In this document: positions 1 through 8,475 of the stretch, piece by piece
Position numbering within the stretch: the first letter of the stretch is position 1
Layout: every line of letters starts with the position of its first letter
Assembly: GCA_050330975.1 (NCBI GenBank)
Contig: JBHJHK010000145.1
Span: forward strand, 1-13,521
Source: JBHJHK01 sp050330975
Lineage (GTDB): Bacteria > Pseudomonadota > Gammaproteobacteria > Competibacterales > Competibacteraceae
Direction: 5' to 3'
DNA length: 13,521 bases
Notes under the pieces: generated by a model
The model's input: the letters and a program-made list of their open reading frames with translations, nothing else
Databases searched by the model: none
Told to the model about the DNA's origin: nothing
Position numbers and translations under genes: made by a program

Positions 1-3000
1 GATTTTGGCCTGGGGGCGTGGCGTCTGTAAGGGGTCGCCGCCCACCAGCGCATCACCCACGCCTATCAAATCCTGGGGGCGCCCATTTACACCGCCCCCC
101 AACACCCCCGCGGCGAGGGGGTGACGGCGGCCACCGACCTCTACGCCTGGGGCCTCATCGCCGTGGAATGCCTCACTGGCCGGCGCCCCGCCGAGGCGGA
201 GACCCTCCAGCAGACCCTGTTTCGCCAGCTGGGGGACGACCCCTTGCCCCTGCCCCGGGAATTCCACCATCACCCCGTGCGACCGTTGCTCGAACAGGTC
301 CTCCACAAGGATCTCCGCCGCCGCCTCGCCAACCCCCGCTCCCTCCTCAAGGCCCTCACTCGCTTGACCCGCAGCGGTGGACCCGCGGCCGATCCGGGAC
401 GGTTGTCGGCCGCCGACCGCGACCTGGGGCCCCGGGAGCAGCGGCCGTTGACGGTGTTGTGCTGCGAGGTGGTGGACGTCTTGGGCCTAGCGGCGGCGCT
501 GGACGCCGAGGCCTTTGACGCCCTGTTGAGCCGCTACTGGGAAGCCTGTAGCGCGGTGTTGACCCGCCACGGTCGCCCCGCCTTTCAGCGCTACTCCCGG
601 GGGTTTTTGGTGTACTTTGGCTACCCCAAGGCCTCTGAGCACGACGCTTCTTGGGCTGTGCGCCTGGGGCTAGCACTGGCGGTGGCCCTCGGAGGGGTCA
701 CCGCCCCCGGCCGGGGGGCCCTGAAGGGCCAGGTGGCCATCGCCACGGGCCTTGGCCTCATCGGCGAATCCGGCGACGGTATCCACCGCACCATCACCGG
801 ATTTGGTCCTCTGTTGGCCCAGGCGCTGGCGCCCTTGGCCCCCGTGGGGGGGGTGATCATCGATACCCAGACCCGCCAACTGCTGGGACAGCGCTTTATC
901 CTCCAAACCCTGCCACCCGCTCAAGTGGCGGGACTGGAGCGTCCCGTGACGCCCTTTCAAGTGCTGGGGGAACGCCCCAGGGTCGGTCGCCTCGCCGTGG
1001 CCCGGGCGGCGGAGGATCAACCCTGGGTGGGGCGGACCGTGGAGTTGGCCCTGTTGGAGGGCCGTTGGCAGCGGGTGTTGGGGGGCGAAGGCCAGGGGGT
1101 GTTGATCCGCGGTGTCCCCGGCATTGGCAAATCCCGGCTGCTCCGGCGGTTTCGCCGCCTCACCCTGGGGGGATGCCGGGTGTGGTCGACCCGGGGCTGG
1201 CCCCACCTGCAAAACAGTCCCCTGCTGCCCGTCGCCGACCTCGTCACCCACCTGGCGGGGGTGTTGGAGAGCGATGGCCCCGCAGTCAAGCGAACCAAGC
1301 TACAGGCTCTGGTGGTGGGGCCGGATCCCGAGGGCAGTGGAGAGGCGTTGGCGGCGCTTTTGGAGGTGGTGGCCCACCCCTCAGGGGCGGCGGCTCCCCA
1401 GAATCCCAAAACCCACCTCTTTGGAGTCCTCTTGGACCAACTGGAGCACCGGGCCCGCCGGCAACCGGTGGCCCTCCTGGTGGAAGACCTCCACTGGTGC
1501 GACCCCACCACGGTGGAATTGTTGCAGGCGCTGTTGGCCCGCCTGGGCACCATGGCGGTGTTGGTGGTGATGACCGCCCGCCCGGAGTTTGCCCCGCGCC
1601 GCCTGGGTCCCCACCTCCAGACGGTCATCACCTTGGATCCCCTGGAGGCCATCGAGGCCCAGGCCCTAGTGGATGCTTTGCCCGAAGCTCGGCTGTTGTC
1701 GCCCCGCCAACGGCGGGCCGTCATCCGCCAGGCCGACGGCGTGCCGTTGTTCGTCGAGGAGCTGACCCGGGCCGCCCCCCACACCGACGCCCTAAGGGAG
1801 ATCCAGAACCCTTCCGATGTCTCGGCAAAGATCGCCGGCGGCGATATCCCCATCCCCCCTCTCCTCCAGGGACCGTTGTTGGCCCGCTTGGACAGCCTGG
1901 GGGAAGACCGGGACGTCGCCCAGCGGGGGGCGGTCATCGGTCGCCATTTCTCCCGGGCGTGGCTGGCGGCCATGGGCGACGAGGCCGCCGCCGACCTCGA
2001 CGACGCCCTGGAACGGCTGGTGGCCAGCCAACTGTTGGTGGTCCAGCGGCGCCACCCCGAGGCGTGGTACAGTTTTCGCCACGCTCTACTGCGGGATATC
2101 GCCTACCAGAGTCTGCCCACGGCTCGGCGGCGCGAGCTCCACGAACGGGTGGCCCAGGCCCTGGAGGAGGCGACCGCCACCCCCGACGGCGCGGGCTTGG
2201 CCCTGTTGGCCCACCACTTCGCCCGGGCGGGCCGGATCGACCGGGCGTTGAGCTATTGGCAGCGGGCGGCCCAGCACGCCCTGGGGAGGTCGGGCTACCT
2301 CGAGGTCATCGGCCATTGTCACCAGGCCTTGGATACCCTGGCCCGGGCCCGCGCCACCGCGGAGTCCCCTGGGCCGGAGGACTTCGAGCGCCGGGAGCTG
2401 GCGCTGTTGCTGTTGTTGGCCCGGGGCCACATCGCCCGCCGGGGTCCTGGGGCGGAAGCCGCCGTGGTGGCGTTGGCCAGAGCCCAGGCCTGTTGCCAAC
2501 GCCTGGGGTGGGAAACCCTGACGGTCCACTACGGGGTCTGGCTGGTCCATATGGCCCGCAACGACGCCCGGATTACCGCCCAGATGGCCGCTTGGTTTCG
2601 CCGCTCGGCGCCGGTGTTCGCCGACGCCACCAGCCAGTTCATCATCGACAACTGCCTGGGGATGTGGCTGTTCCAGCAGGGGGATCACCGGGGGGCCGCC
2701 GAGCCCCTCCACCGGGCCGCCCAGCGGTTCACCGCCGCCCCCAGGGTCATGTTGGAGGCCACCTTTAACGGCCTCCCCGCCCCCATGGCCTCGGCCCTCA
2801 ACGCCTGGTTGTTGGGGGATCTCGAAGGGGCCCGGCGGGGCTGCAATACCACCTTGGCCCTGGCCGAGCGCCTGGGGGACGGCTACACCCTGGCCATCGC
2901 CCTGGTCTACGCCGGGATGTTGGCCTTTGAATGGGGCGACGACGCACTCACTAGTCACTACGGCCGGCGGTTGGCGGACTTGTGCGAGGCCCACGGTTTT

Positions 3001-3564
3001 GACCATTTCAGGGCCGTGGCCCTGGGCCTCCAGGGGCGGGCCATGGGGCGCGGCGGCGGCGGCGACCCGGAACAGGCCCTGGAACTGTTGGCCCAGCGGT
3101 TGACCTTTGCCGAGGACCACGGCCTGTGGCTGTGGTATATCTACTACGCCGCGGGCTATGGGGAAGCCCTGTTGGCCCGGGGTCGAGTCGAGGAGGCGGA
3201 GGCCATTTTGCGGGGGGCCTTCCACGAACTCCGCCGGGGCTTCGATCGCTTATGCGAGCCAGAGCTGTGGCGGCTGTGGGCCCGGGTTCGACGCGCCCAG
3301 GGGGCCCCCGACCCGGAAGTCGACGGTTGCTATCAAACCGCCTGGGATATCGCCGACGCCCGCGGCGCCTGGGCCTATACCCTGCGAACGGGGGTCGACT
3401 GGGGGCGCTTTCGCCTGGAGACCCACGACCTCTCCGGCGCCCGGCGGGTGGTGGTACCTTTGCTCCGACGGGTGCAAATCGCCGCCGGTGATCGCCGGGC
3501 CGACGCCGATCACCGGCGACTCCAGGAGCTGGGGCAAACCCTCGTCGTGGACATGGAATTGTAA
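1..3564 (+). CDS. Ser/Thr kinase - cyclase-like - AAA ATPase - TPR fusion protein (5' partial, interrupted by an in-frame stop)
   Basis: Large cytoplasmic signalling protein of the type named 'TOMM system kinase/cyclase fusion protein'. The window opens on the kinase DFG motif (bases 1-9, DFGLGA). After a TAA at 28-30, the same frame continues with the activation-segment end (GAPIYTAP, about 79-102) and the kinase helix motif DLYAWGLIAVE (about 139-171), then runs open to the TAA at 3562-3564. From the first usable start, GTG 121, it would give 1147 aa. Domains in that numbering: kinase C-lobe about 1-85; class III cyclase-like domain about 105-285 (LTVLCCEVV, YFGYPKASEHDA); ATPase with Walker A GVPGIGKS at 331-338 and Walker B LLVEDLHW at 452-459; helical TPR-like tail about 690-1140. 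GTG 121 has no well-spaced Shine-Dalgarno and lies inside the kinase fold, so it is probably not the native start. Family identity rests on motif recognition and domain order. Confidence 0.85.
28..30 (+). other. Premature TAA inside the kinase activation loop
   Basis: Reading frame 1 from base 1 gives DFGLGAWRL, then TAA, then a chain that continues as recognisable kinase sequence up to GAPIYTAP. The DFG-to-GAP spacing is 26 codons counting the stop, as I recall it for this kinase family, so a point substitution (for example CAA to TAA) fits better than an indel. The downstream frame stays open for more than 1170 codons. It may be a recent nonsense mutation or a base error. Confidence 0.75.
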
Positions 3565-3615
3565 CAATCCGGCCTCAACCTTTCCCCTGAGCTCAAGCCC
3601 AGTGAGTTGACGACA

Positions 3616-4701
3616 ATGCAATGGTTGAGACGCCTCGCCTCGCCCCTGTTGGCCCTGGCCCTGACGGTGGGCCTTGGGGCTTGGTTGGCTTTGCCCGGCC
3701 CCCCCCCTGGGGACTCCGGGGTGGCGATCCCACAGCGCGACGCCCCGCTGCGGGTCCAGGTGGAGACCTCCAAGGCGCGGCAAGTGGCACGGCCCATCGT
3801 GGTGAGTGCCCGCACCGAGGCGGCAAGGCTTGTGACCCTCAAGGGGGAAATCGACAGCCGGGTGGTGGCGGTGGCCGTGGCCGAGGGGGCGGTGGTGGCC
3901 ACCGGGGATGTCATCGCCCGGTTGGACGCCCAGGATCTGCCGGCGCGGCTGGCCGAAGCCCAAGCACTCGTGGCCCAGCGGGCCTTGGAATTGCGGGCAG
4001 CTGAGCGGTTAATGACCCGCGACCTGCTCTCGGAAACCGACCTGGCGGCGGCCCGGACCCAGCGGGAGGCGGCCCGGGCCCAGGTGGCCACCATCGAGGA
4101 GGCGTTGGAAAAAACTGTGCTGCGGGCCCCCTTTGCCGGGGTGGTGGACCGGCGCCACGCCGAACTGGGGGACTTGCTCCTCATGGGGGATCCAGTGGCC
4201 GAGTTGTTAGAGCTAGATCCCCTCCACGTGGTGGGGGATGTGGCCCAACGGGATGTGGCGCGGCTCAGACTCGGCCAGGGGGGGGAAGCGCGGCTCGCCA
4301 CGGGGGAAGTGGTCACGGGGACGTTGCAGCGCATCGCCCGGGCGGCGGACGCCGCCACCCGGACCTTTCGGGTGGAGCTGGTGGTGGATAACCCCGGGCT
4401 CGCCATGGGGGCTGGGGTCAGTGCCGAGCTTTTATTGACCACCGAGTCGTTGCAAGCCCACTACCTATCGCCGGCCCTGCTGACCCTCGACGGGGCCGGG
4501 CAGCTGGGGGTCAAGGGGGTTGCCGAGGACAACCGGGTGGTGTTCTACCCGGTGACCATCCTCACCGGCAACGCCGATGGGGTATGGGTTCAAGGTCTGC
4601 CCCCCCAACTCCAGGTCATCACCTTGGGCCAGGGCTTTGTCCAGATGGGGCAGCAAGTGGTGCCAGTGGCGCCGGTGGCCGCCGCGGGGGGTGGGGGATG
4701 A
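3616..4701 (+). CDS. RND efflux periplasmic adaptor subunit (membrane fusion protein, HlyD/AcrA-like)
   Basis: Encodes 361 aa from ATG 3616. A TTG at 3607 is an alternative in-frame start, but neither has a clear Shine-Dalgarno; ATG gives the usual basic n-region (MQWLRR) before a hydrophobic segment at about residues 8-27, acting as signal or membrane anchor. Then follow a first biotinyl-lipoyl half (around GEIDSRVVAVAVAEGAVV), a short alpha hairpin rich in Ala, Arg, Leu and Glu, the second lipoyl half with the adaptor hallmark LRAPFAGVV at about 169-177, and beta-barrel and membrane-proximal domains. Adaptors of this type bridge the RND pump to an outer-membrane channel in the periplasm. 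The gene begins 51 bases after the kinase/cyclase stop and its own stop overlaps the pump start, so the three genes may be co-transcribed. A run of nine Cs at 3699-3707 lies in frame just after the signal segment. The substrate cannot be told. Confidence 0.9.
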   Translation: MQWLRRLASPLLALALTVGLGAWLALPGPPPGDSGVAIPQRDAPLRVQVETSKARQVARPIVVSARTEAARLVTLKGEIDSRVVAVAVAEGAVVATGDVIARLDAQDLPARLAEAQALVAQRALELRAAERLMTRDLLSETDLAAARTQREAARAQVATIEEALEKTVLRAPFAGVVDRRHAELGDLLLMGDPVAELLELDPLHVVGDVAQRDVARLRLGQGGEARLATGEVVTGTLQRIARAADAATRTFRVELVVDNPGLAMGAGVSAELLLTTESLQAHYLSPALLTLDGAGQLGVKGVAEDNRVVFYPVTILTGNADGVWVQGLPPQLQVITLGQGFVQMGQQVVPVAPVAAAGGGG

Positions 4702-7700
4702 ACGGCCTCATCGACTGGAGCTTGGCCCACAGTCGCACGGTGTTGGCCCTGTTGGGGTTGATCCTGGTGAGCGGCACCAGCGCCTACCTCACCATCCCCA
4801 AGGAATCCGAGCCCGATGTGGCCATTCCCTTTGTGATGGTGGTGCTGACCCACGAAGGCATCGCCGCCGAGGACGCCGAGCGGTTGTTGGTCAAGCCCAT
4901 GGAGCGGGAGCTCAAGGGGATCGAGGGCCTCAAAGAACTCACCGCCAGCGCCGGCGAGGGTTATGCCCACGTGATGCTGGAGTTCGAGGCGGGCTTTGAC
5001 CCCGACCGCGCCCTGGTGGACGTGCGGGAGCAGGTGGATATCGCCAAGGTGGAATTGCCGGAGGAGACCGACGAGCCCCAGGTGGAGGAGCTCAATGTGG
5101 CGCTGTTTCCGGTGTTGGTGGTCACCCTCTCGGGCCAAGTGGACGAGCGGCTTTTGGTGCGCACCGCCCGGGATCTGCGGGATCAGCTGGAGGCGTTGCC
5201 GGGGATCTTGGAGGTGGAGATCGCCGGGGACCGGGAAGACGTGCTGGAGGCGGTCATCGACCCCGAGCAGCTGGAGGCCTTTGGCCTGTCCTACGAGGAA
5301 ATGATCACCTTTGTCCGCCGCAACAACCAGTTGGTGGCAGCGGGGACCCTGGACAGCGGCGAGGGGCGGTTTCCCATCCAGGTGCCCGGGGTCATCGAGG
5401 ACTTGGAAGACATGCTGACGACGCCGGTGAAGGTCAGTGGCGAGCGCCTGGTGATGGTGGGGGATGTGGCCGCGGTGCGGCGGACCTTTAAAGACCCCGA
5501 GGGTTTTGCCCGGGTCAACGGTCGCCCCGCCATCGCGTTGGAGGTGAAAAAGCGCATCGGCGCCCACATCGTCGACACCCTGGATCGGGTGCGGGCGGTG
5601 GTGGCAGCAGAGCAGGCCACCTGGGAAGCCCCCATCCAGGTGGGTTACTCCCAGGACAAGTCGGAAGATGTTCGGGACATGCTCAAGGACCTCCAGAACA
5701 ACGTCATCGCCGCGGTGGTGTTGGTGATGATCGTGGTGATCGCCACCTTGGGTCTGGCGGCGGCGGGGCTGGTGGGGGTGGCTATCCCCGGGGCCTTTTT
5801 GGCGGGCATTTTGGTGCTCCAGGCCGGGGGCCTTACGGTGAATATCGTGGTGCTATTTAGCCTGATCATGGCCGTGGGGATGCTGGTGGACGGAGCCATC
5901 GTGGTGGTGGAATACGCCGCCCGGCGGATGGCCGAAGGGGCGTCGCCGGCAGGGGCCTATGGGGAGGCGGCCAAGCAGATGGCCTGGCCCATCATCGCCG
6001 CCACGGCCACCACCTTGGCGGCCTTTATGCCGCTGTTATTCTGGCCGGGGATGATCGGCGAATTCATGAAGTACTTGCCCATCACCTTGATCGCCACCCT
6101 GAGCGCCTCACTGCTCATGGCGTTGATCTTTGTGCCGTGTCTCGGGGCGGTGTTGGCCAAGGGCAAGCCCCGGGGGGGCGCTGTTGTGCCCCACCAGGGG
6201 TGGTTGGTGAGGGGCTATCTGCGGCTCCTGGCGCCTTGTTTGCAGCGGCCGTTGTTGGTATCCCTAGCGGCGGTGGTGGTGCTGGTGGGGATGTACGACT
6301 ACTACGGCAAGTACGGCCACGGGGTGGAGTTTTTCCCCGATATCGAACCGGAGAACGCCCTGGTGTACGTCCGGGCCCGGGGGGATTTATCGGTGGTGGA
6401 GCGAGACGCCGCAGTGCGGGAGGTCGAGGCCAAACTGCTGGATATGCCGGCCCTTGTGACCGTTTATGCCCGCAGCGGCATCCATCTGGCGGACGAGGGG
6501 GTGCCCGAGGACGCCATCGGCGTCATCCAGCTGGAGCTGGCCCCCTGGGACCAGCGTCCTCCGGCCAAGGTGTTGTTCGCCGAGCTGCGGCGGCGCTTTG
6601 CCGACCTGGCGGGGGTGGTCATCGAGCTGCGCCGCCAGGAGGAGGGTCCCGCCGAGGGCAAGCCCATCCAGGTGCAGCTCAGCGCCCGGGAAGCGGAACT
6701 ACTCCCGGCAGCGGTGGCCCAGGTTCGCCGGGGGCTTTTGGCCATCGGCGGGACCATGGATATCACCGACAGCCGCCCTCTCCCTGGGATCCAGTGGCAG
6801 ATTCGGGTGGATCGGGCCGAGGCGGCCCGTTTTGGCGCCGATATCGCCACCGTGGGCAGCGCGGTCCAGCTGGTGACCAACGGCATTACCGTGGGGACCT
6901 ATCGCCCCGCGGACAGCATCGACGAGGTGGATATCCGGATGCGCTTCCCCGCCACCGAGCGGGGGTTGTTCCAGTTCGAGCGGCTGCGGATCCCCACCGA
7001 CTACGGCCCGGTGCCCGTGGCCAACTTTGTGGCCTTTCGTCCCATGCCCCAAGTGGGTATCCTCCAACGCAGCGACGGCCGGCGGGTGATGACCGTGGAA
7101 GCCGAAGTGGCCGATGGGTTCTTGGCCGACGATCGGGTCCAGGCCCTGCGGCGCTGGCTGGGGGAGCATCCCCTGGATCCCCGCATCGAAGTGGTTTTCA
7201 AGGGGGAGGACGCCGACCAGCGGGAGGCGGGAGAATTTCTCATGGGGGCCTTTGCCGTGGCCCTGTTTGTCATGGGGATCATCCTAGTGACCCAGTTCAA
7301 CAGCTTTTACCAGGCGTTTTTGATTCTGTCGGCGGTGGTTTTTTCCACCGTGGGGGTGTTGCTGGGGTTGCTGGTGACGGCTCAGCCCTTTGGGATCGTC
7401 ATGTGCGGTATCGGGGTGATCGCCTTGGCGGGGATCGTGGTCAACAACAACATCGTGTTGATCGACACCTACAACGGCCAGCGCCGGGCTGGCCTCGAGC
7501 CCCGGGAGGCGATTTTGACCACCGCCGCCCAGCGGCTGCGGCCGGTGCTCCTCACCACCGTCACCACGGTGCTGGGGCTGATGCCCATGGTGTTGGGGGT
7601 CAACATCGATTTTGTCACCCGGGAGGTCAGCGTCGGTGCCCCGTCGACCCAGTGGTGGACCCAGTTGGCCACGGCGGTGGCGGGAGGATTGAGCTTTGCC

Positions 7701-7796
7701 ACCCTGTTCACCCTGGTGTTGACACCGTGTTTGTTGGCCTTGGGGGCCCGTTGTCGCGAGGGATGGGGAAAATGGGCGCCCAAGCCCCAGTATTGA
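4698..7796 (+). CDS. RND family efflux permease (AcrB/CzcA-like inner-membrane pump)
   Basis: Encodes 1032 aa, the normal RND pump length (about 1000-1050). ATG 4698 shares four bases (ATGA) with the adaptor stop and sits behind a G-rich stretch; starts further upstream in this frame would lie inside the adaptor gene and lack pump homology. The protein opens with a first transmembrane helix and the RND motif IPKESEPDV, followed by a periplasmic porter domain, transmembrane helices 2-6, a second porter domain from about residue 550, and helices 8-12. The TM4 motif is GMLVDGAIVVVEYA, with Asp398 matching AcrB Asp407 and Gly399 in place of Asp408. The TM10 motif is GIVVNNNIVLID, with Asn916 at the AcrB Lys940 position. 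It would work as a proton-driven trimer with the adjacent adaptor; the outer-membrane partner must be encoded elsewhere. Metal, drug or lipid-like substrates cannot be separated from sequence alone. Confidence 0.93.
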   Translation: MNGLIDWSLAHSRTVLALLGLILVSGTSAYLTIPKESEPDVAIPFVMVVLTHEGIAAEDAERLLVKPMERELKGIEGLKELTASAGEGYAHVMLEFEAGFDPDRALVDVREQVDIAKVELPEETDEPQVEELNVALFPVLVVTLSGQVDERLLVRTARDLRDQLEALPGILEVEIAGDREDVLEAVIDPEQLEAFGLSYEEMITFVRRNNQLVAAGTLDSGEGRFPIQVPGVIEDLEDMLTTPVKVSGERLVMVGDVAAVRRTFKDPEGFARVNGRPAIALEVKKRIGAHIVDTLDRVRAVVAAEQATWEAPIQVGYSQDKSEDVRDMLKDLQNNVIAAVVLVMIVVIATLGLAAAGLVGVAIPGAFLAGILVLQAGGLTVNIVVLFSLIMAVGMLVDGAIVVVEYAARRMAEGASPAGAYGEAAKQMAWPIIAATATTLAAFMPLLFWPGMIGEFMKYLPITLIATLSASLLMALIFVPCLGAVLAKGKPRGGAVVPHQGWLVRGYLRLLAPCLQRPLLVSLAAVVVLVGMYDYYGKYGHGVEFFPDIEPENALVYVRARGDLSVVERDAAVREVEAKLLDMPALVTVYARSGIHLADEGVPEDAIGVIQLELAPWDQRPPAKVLFAELRRRFADLAGVVIELRRQEEGPAEGKPIQVQLSAREAELLPAAVAQVRRGLLAIGGTMDITDSRPLPGIQWQIRVDRAEAARFGADIATVGSAVQLVTNGITVGTYRPADSIDEVDIRMRFPATERGLFQFERLRIPTDYGPVPVANFVAFRPMPQVGILQRSDGRRVMTVEAEVADGFLADDRVQALRRWLGEHPLDPRIEVVFKGEDADQREAGEFLMGAFAVALFVMGIILVTQFNSFYQAFLILSAVVFSTVGVLLGLLVTAQPFGIVMCGIGVIALAGIVVNNNIVLIDTYNGQRRAGLEPREAILTTAAQRLRPVLLTTVTTVLGLMPMVLGVNIDFVTREVSVGAPSTQWWTQLATAVAGGLSFATLFTLVLTPCLLALGARCREGWGKWAPKPQY

Positions 7797-7841
7797 ACTT
7801 GCAAACCACAATACATCACAGCAATTTTGTTTCTCAATAAG
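7797..7841. other. Short AT-rich gap between pump gene and transposase remnant
   Basis: About 45 bases, clearly AT-richer than the flanking genes. I see no convincing rho-independent terminator after the pump gene and no clear inverted-repeat end of an insertion sequence. Confidence 0.5.
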
Positions 7842-8216
7842 TTATCTTTTCGGCGGCGGTTTGAGCCATGGGGTCACGAGGTGGATGAGCGCTTGCAGGT
7901 GATCTAAGCCGTAGCGGAACAACCGTAAGGCGGCTCGCTGGAGGGGTTTTTTGGTGCCTTGGCGTGGTGCGCTGTTTGAAGGCGCCGATCCGGACGGTTC
8001 AGGCGCAAGCTAGCGCCACGAGGACGACGAGGCGCTCGACGCGATGAGGCTGGGTGAAGTGGGTGTCTTCGAGGTTGAAGCCGCCGAAGGGACGGCAGTG
8101 CCTTGGTAGACCACAGCCTAGACGGCGCGCGCGAAAGCGCTCAATCGATAGTCACTGAAGGGCAGATGGAGTTTCAAGGCCTGTCGCAGGGCCGACGCCG
8201 CGCGCCAATCGATCAT
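7842..8216 (-). pseudogene. Internally deleted, decayed IS4-type transposase remnant
   Basis: Read on the minus strand, ATG at 8216 begins MIDWRAASALRQALKLHL, continues to FSDYRLSAFARAV, then meets a TAG. This looks like the N-terminus of an IS4-type transposase. In another frame the C-terminal end follows: GGFNLEDTHFTQPHRVERL, an in-frame TGA (plus bases 7999-8001) where the family usually has its Trp-containing segment, RIGAFKQ, then after a further frameshift LRLFRYGLDHLQALIHL and a terminal PPPKR before TAA at 7842-7844. Full-length relatives have some 300-400 codons, so the central catalytic part, with the DDE residues, is missing. Both ends of the coding sequence survive, which indicates internal deletion followed by decay. 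No terminal inverted repeats or target duplication could be identified with confidence. Confidence 0.72.
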
Positions 8217-8229
8217 GTTATTCACTCAA

Positions 8230-8292
8230 CATGAGGCCAAGTGGACAAGAAAATATTATCTAAAGATAGACCATCGCCAGCCACTTGTCATG
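8230..8292. repeat. Imperfect inverted repeat just upstream of the transposase remnant
   Basis: CATGAGGCCAAGTGG at 8230-8244 pairs with CCACTTGTCATG at 8281-8292: seven perfect pairs (CCACTTG), then CATG after a small bulge. An AT-rich spacer of about 36 bases lies between. It could be a relic of the insertion sequence end or a transcript fold; the function is unknown. Confidence 0.4.
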
Positions 8293-8319
8293 TCGGTGTG
8301 GTGTACTATGCCTGCAAAT

Positions 8320-8348
8320 TTGGCGCGCAACCCAAGGCTGCGCGCCAA
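8320..8348. terminator. Strong GC-rich hairpin, possible terminator
   Basis: A perfect 10-bp stem (TTGGCGCGCA at 8320-8329, TGCGCGCCAA at 8339-8348) encloses a 9-base loop. On the plus strand it is followed by a short T-rich stretch (ATGTTTTG) and on the minus strand by ATTTG, so either strand could terminate weakly. On the minus strand it lies about 120 bases beyond the stop of the small orphan gene. The arm GCGCGCCAAT recurs at 8200-8209 in the transposase remnant. Confidence 0.45.
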
Positions 8349-8451
8349 TGTTTTGTGGATGCGTCCCCAATCTGTCAAGTTGGCCGGGGCGAACTATCGA
8401 CCTAGGGCCAACGGCGGGGTGGAGAGCGGGTCAAGGGCGAGACCCCCAAGG

Positions 8452-8475
8452 GCATCAGCCGTAGCATCAGCCGTA
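8452..8475. repeat. 12-base perfect tandem duplication spanning a stop codon
   Basis: GCATCAGCCGTA occurs twice in a row at 8452-8463 and 8464-8475, followed by GCA. On the minus strand it carries the last codons and stop of the small orphan gene, so the motif Cys-Tyr-Gly-stop is written twice. It looks like a slippage duplication. Confidence 0.85.

Larger units (their letters stand above)
8217..8466. other. Non-coding scar between transposase remnant and small orphan gene
   Basis: About 250 bases of mixed composition with no credible gene. Plus-strand reading gives an open frame (8215-8619), but its composition and sequence are unlike a protein and it runs antisense into the small gene. The stretch holds an imperfect inverted repeat (8230-8292), a strong hairpin (8320-8348) and the start of a 12-base tandem duplication (8452-8475). 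Confidence 0.55.

Noticed and set aside
651..2768. Very long alternative-frame open reading frames (for example 651-2768 and 6137-7840 plus strand, 2086-3225 minus strand)
   Set aside because: They are Gly/Pro/Arg-rich shadows of GC-rich genes whose true frames carry recognisable kinase, ATPase and RND motifs.
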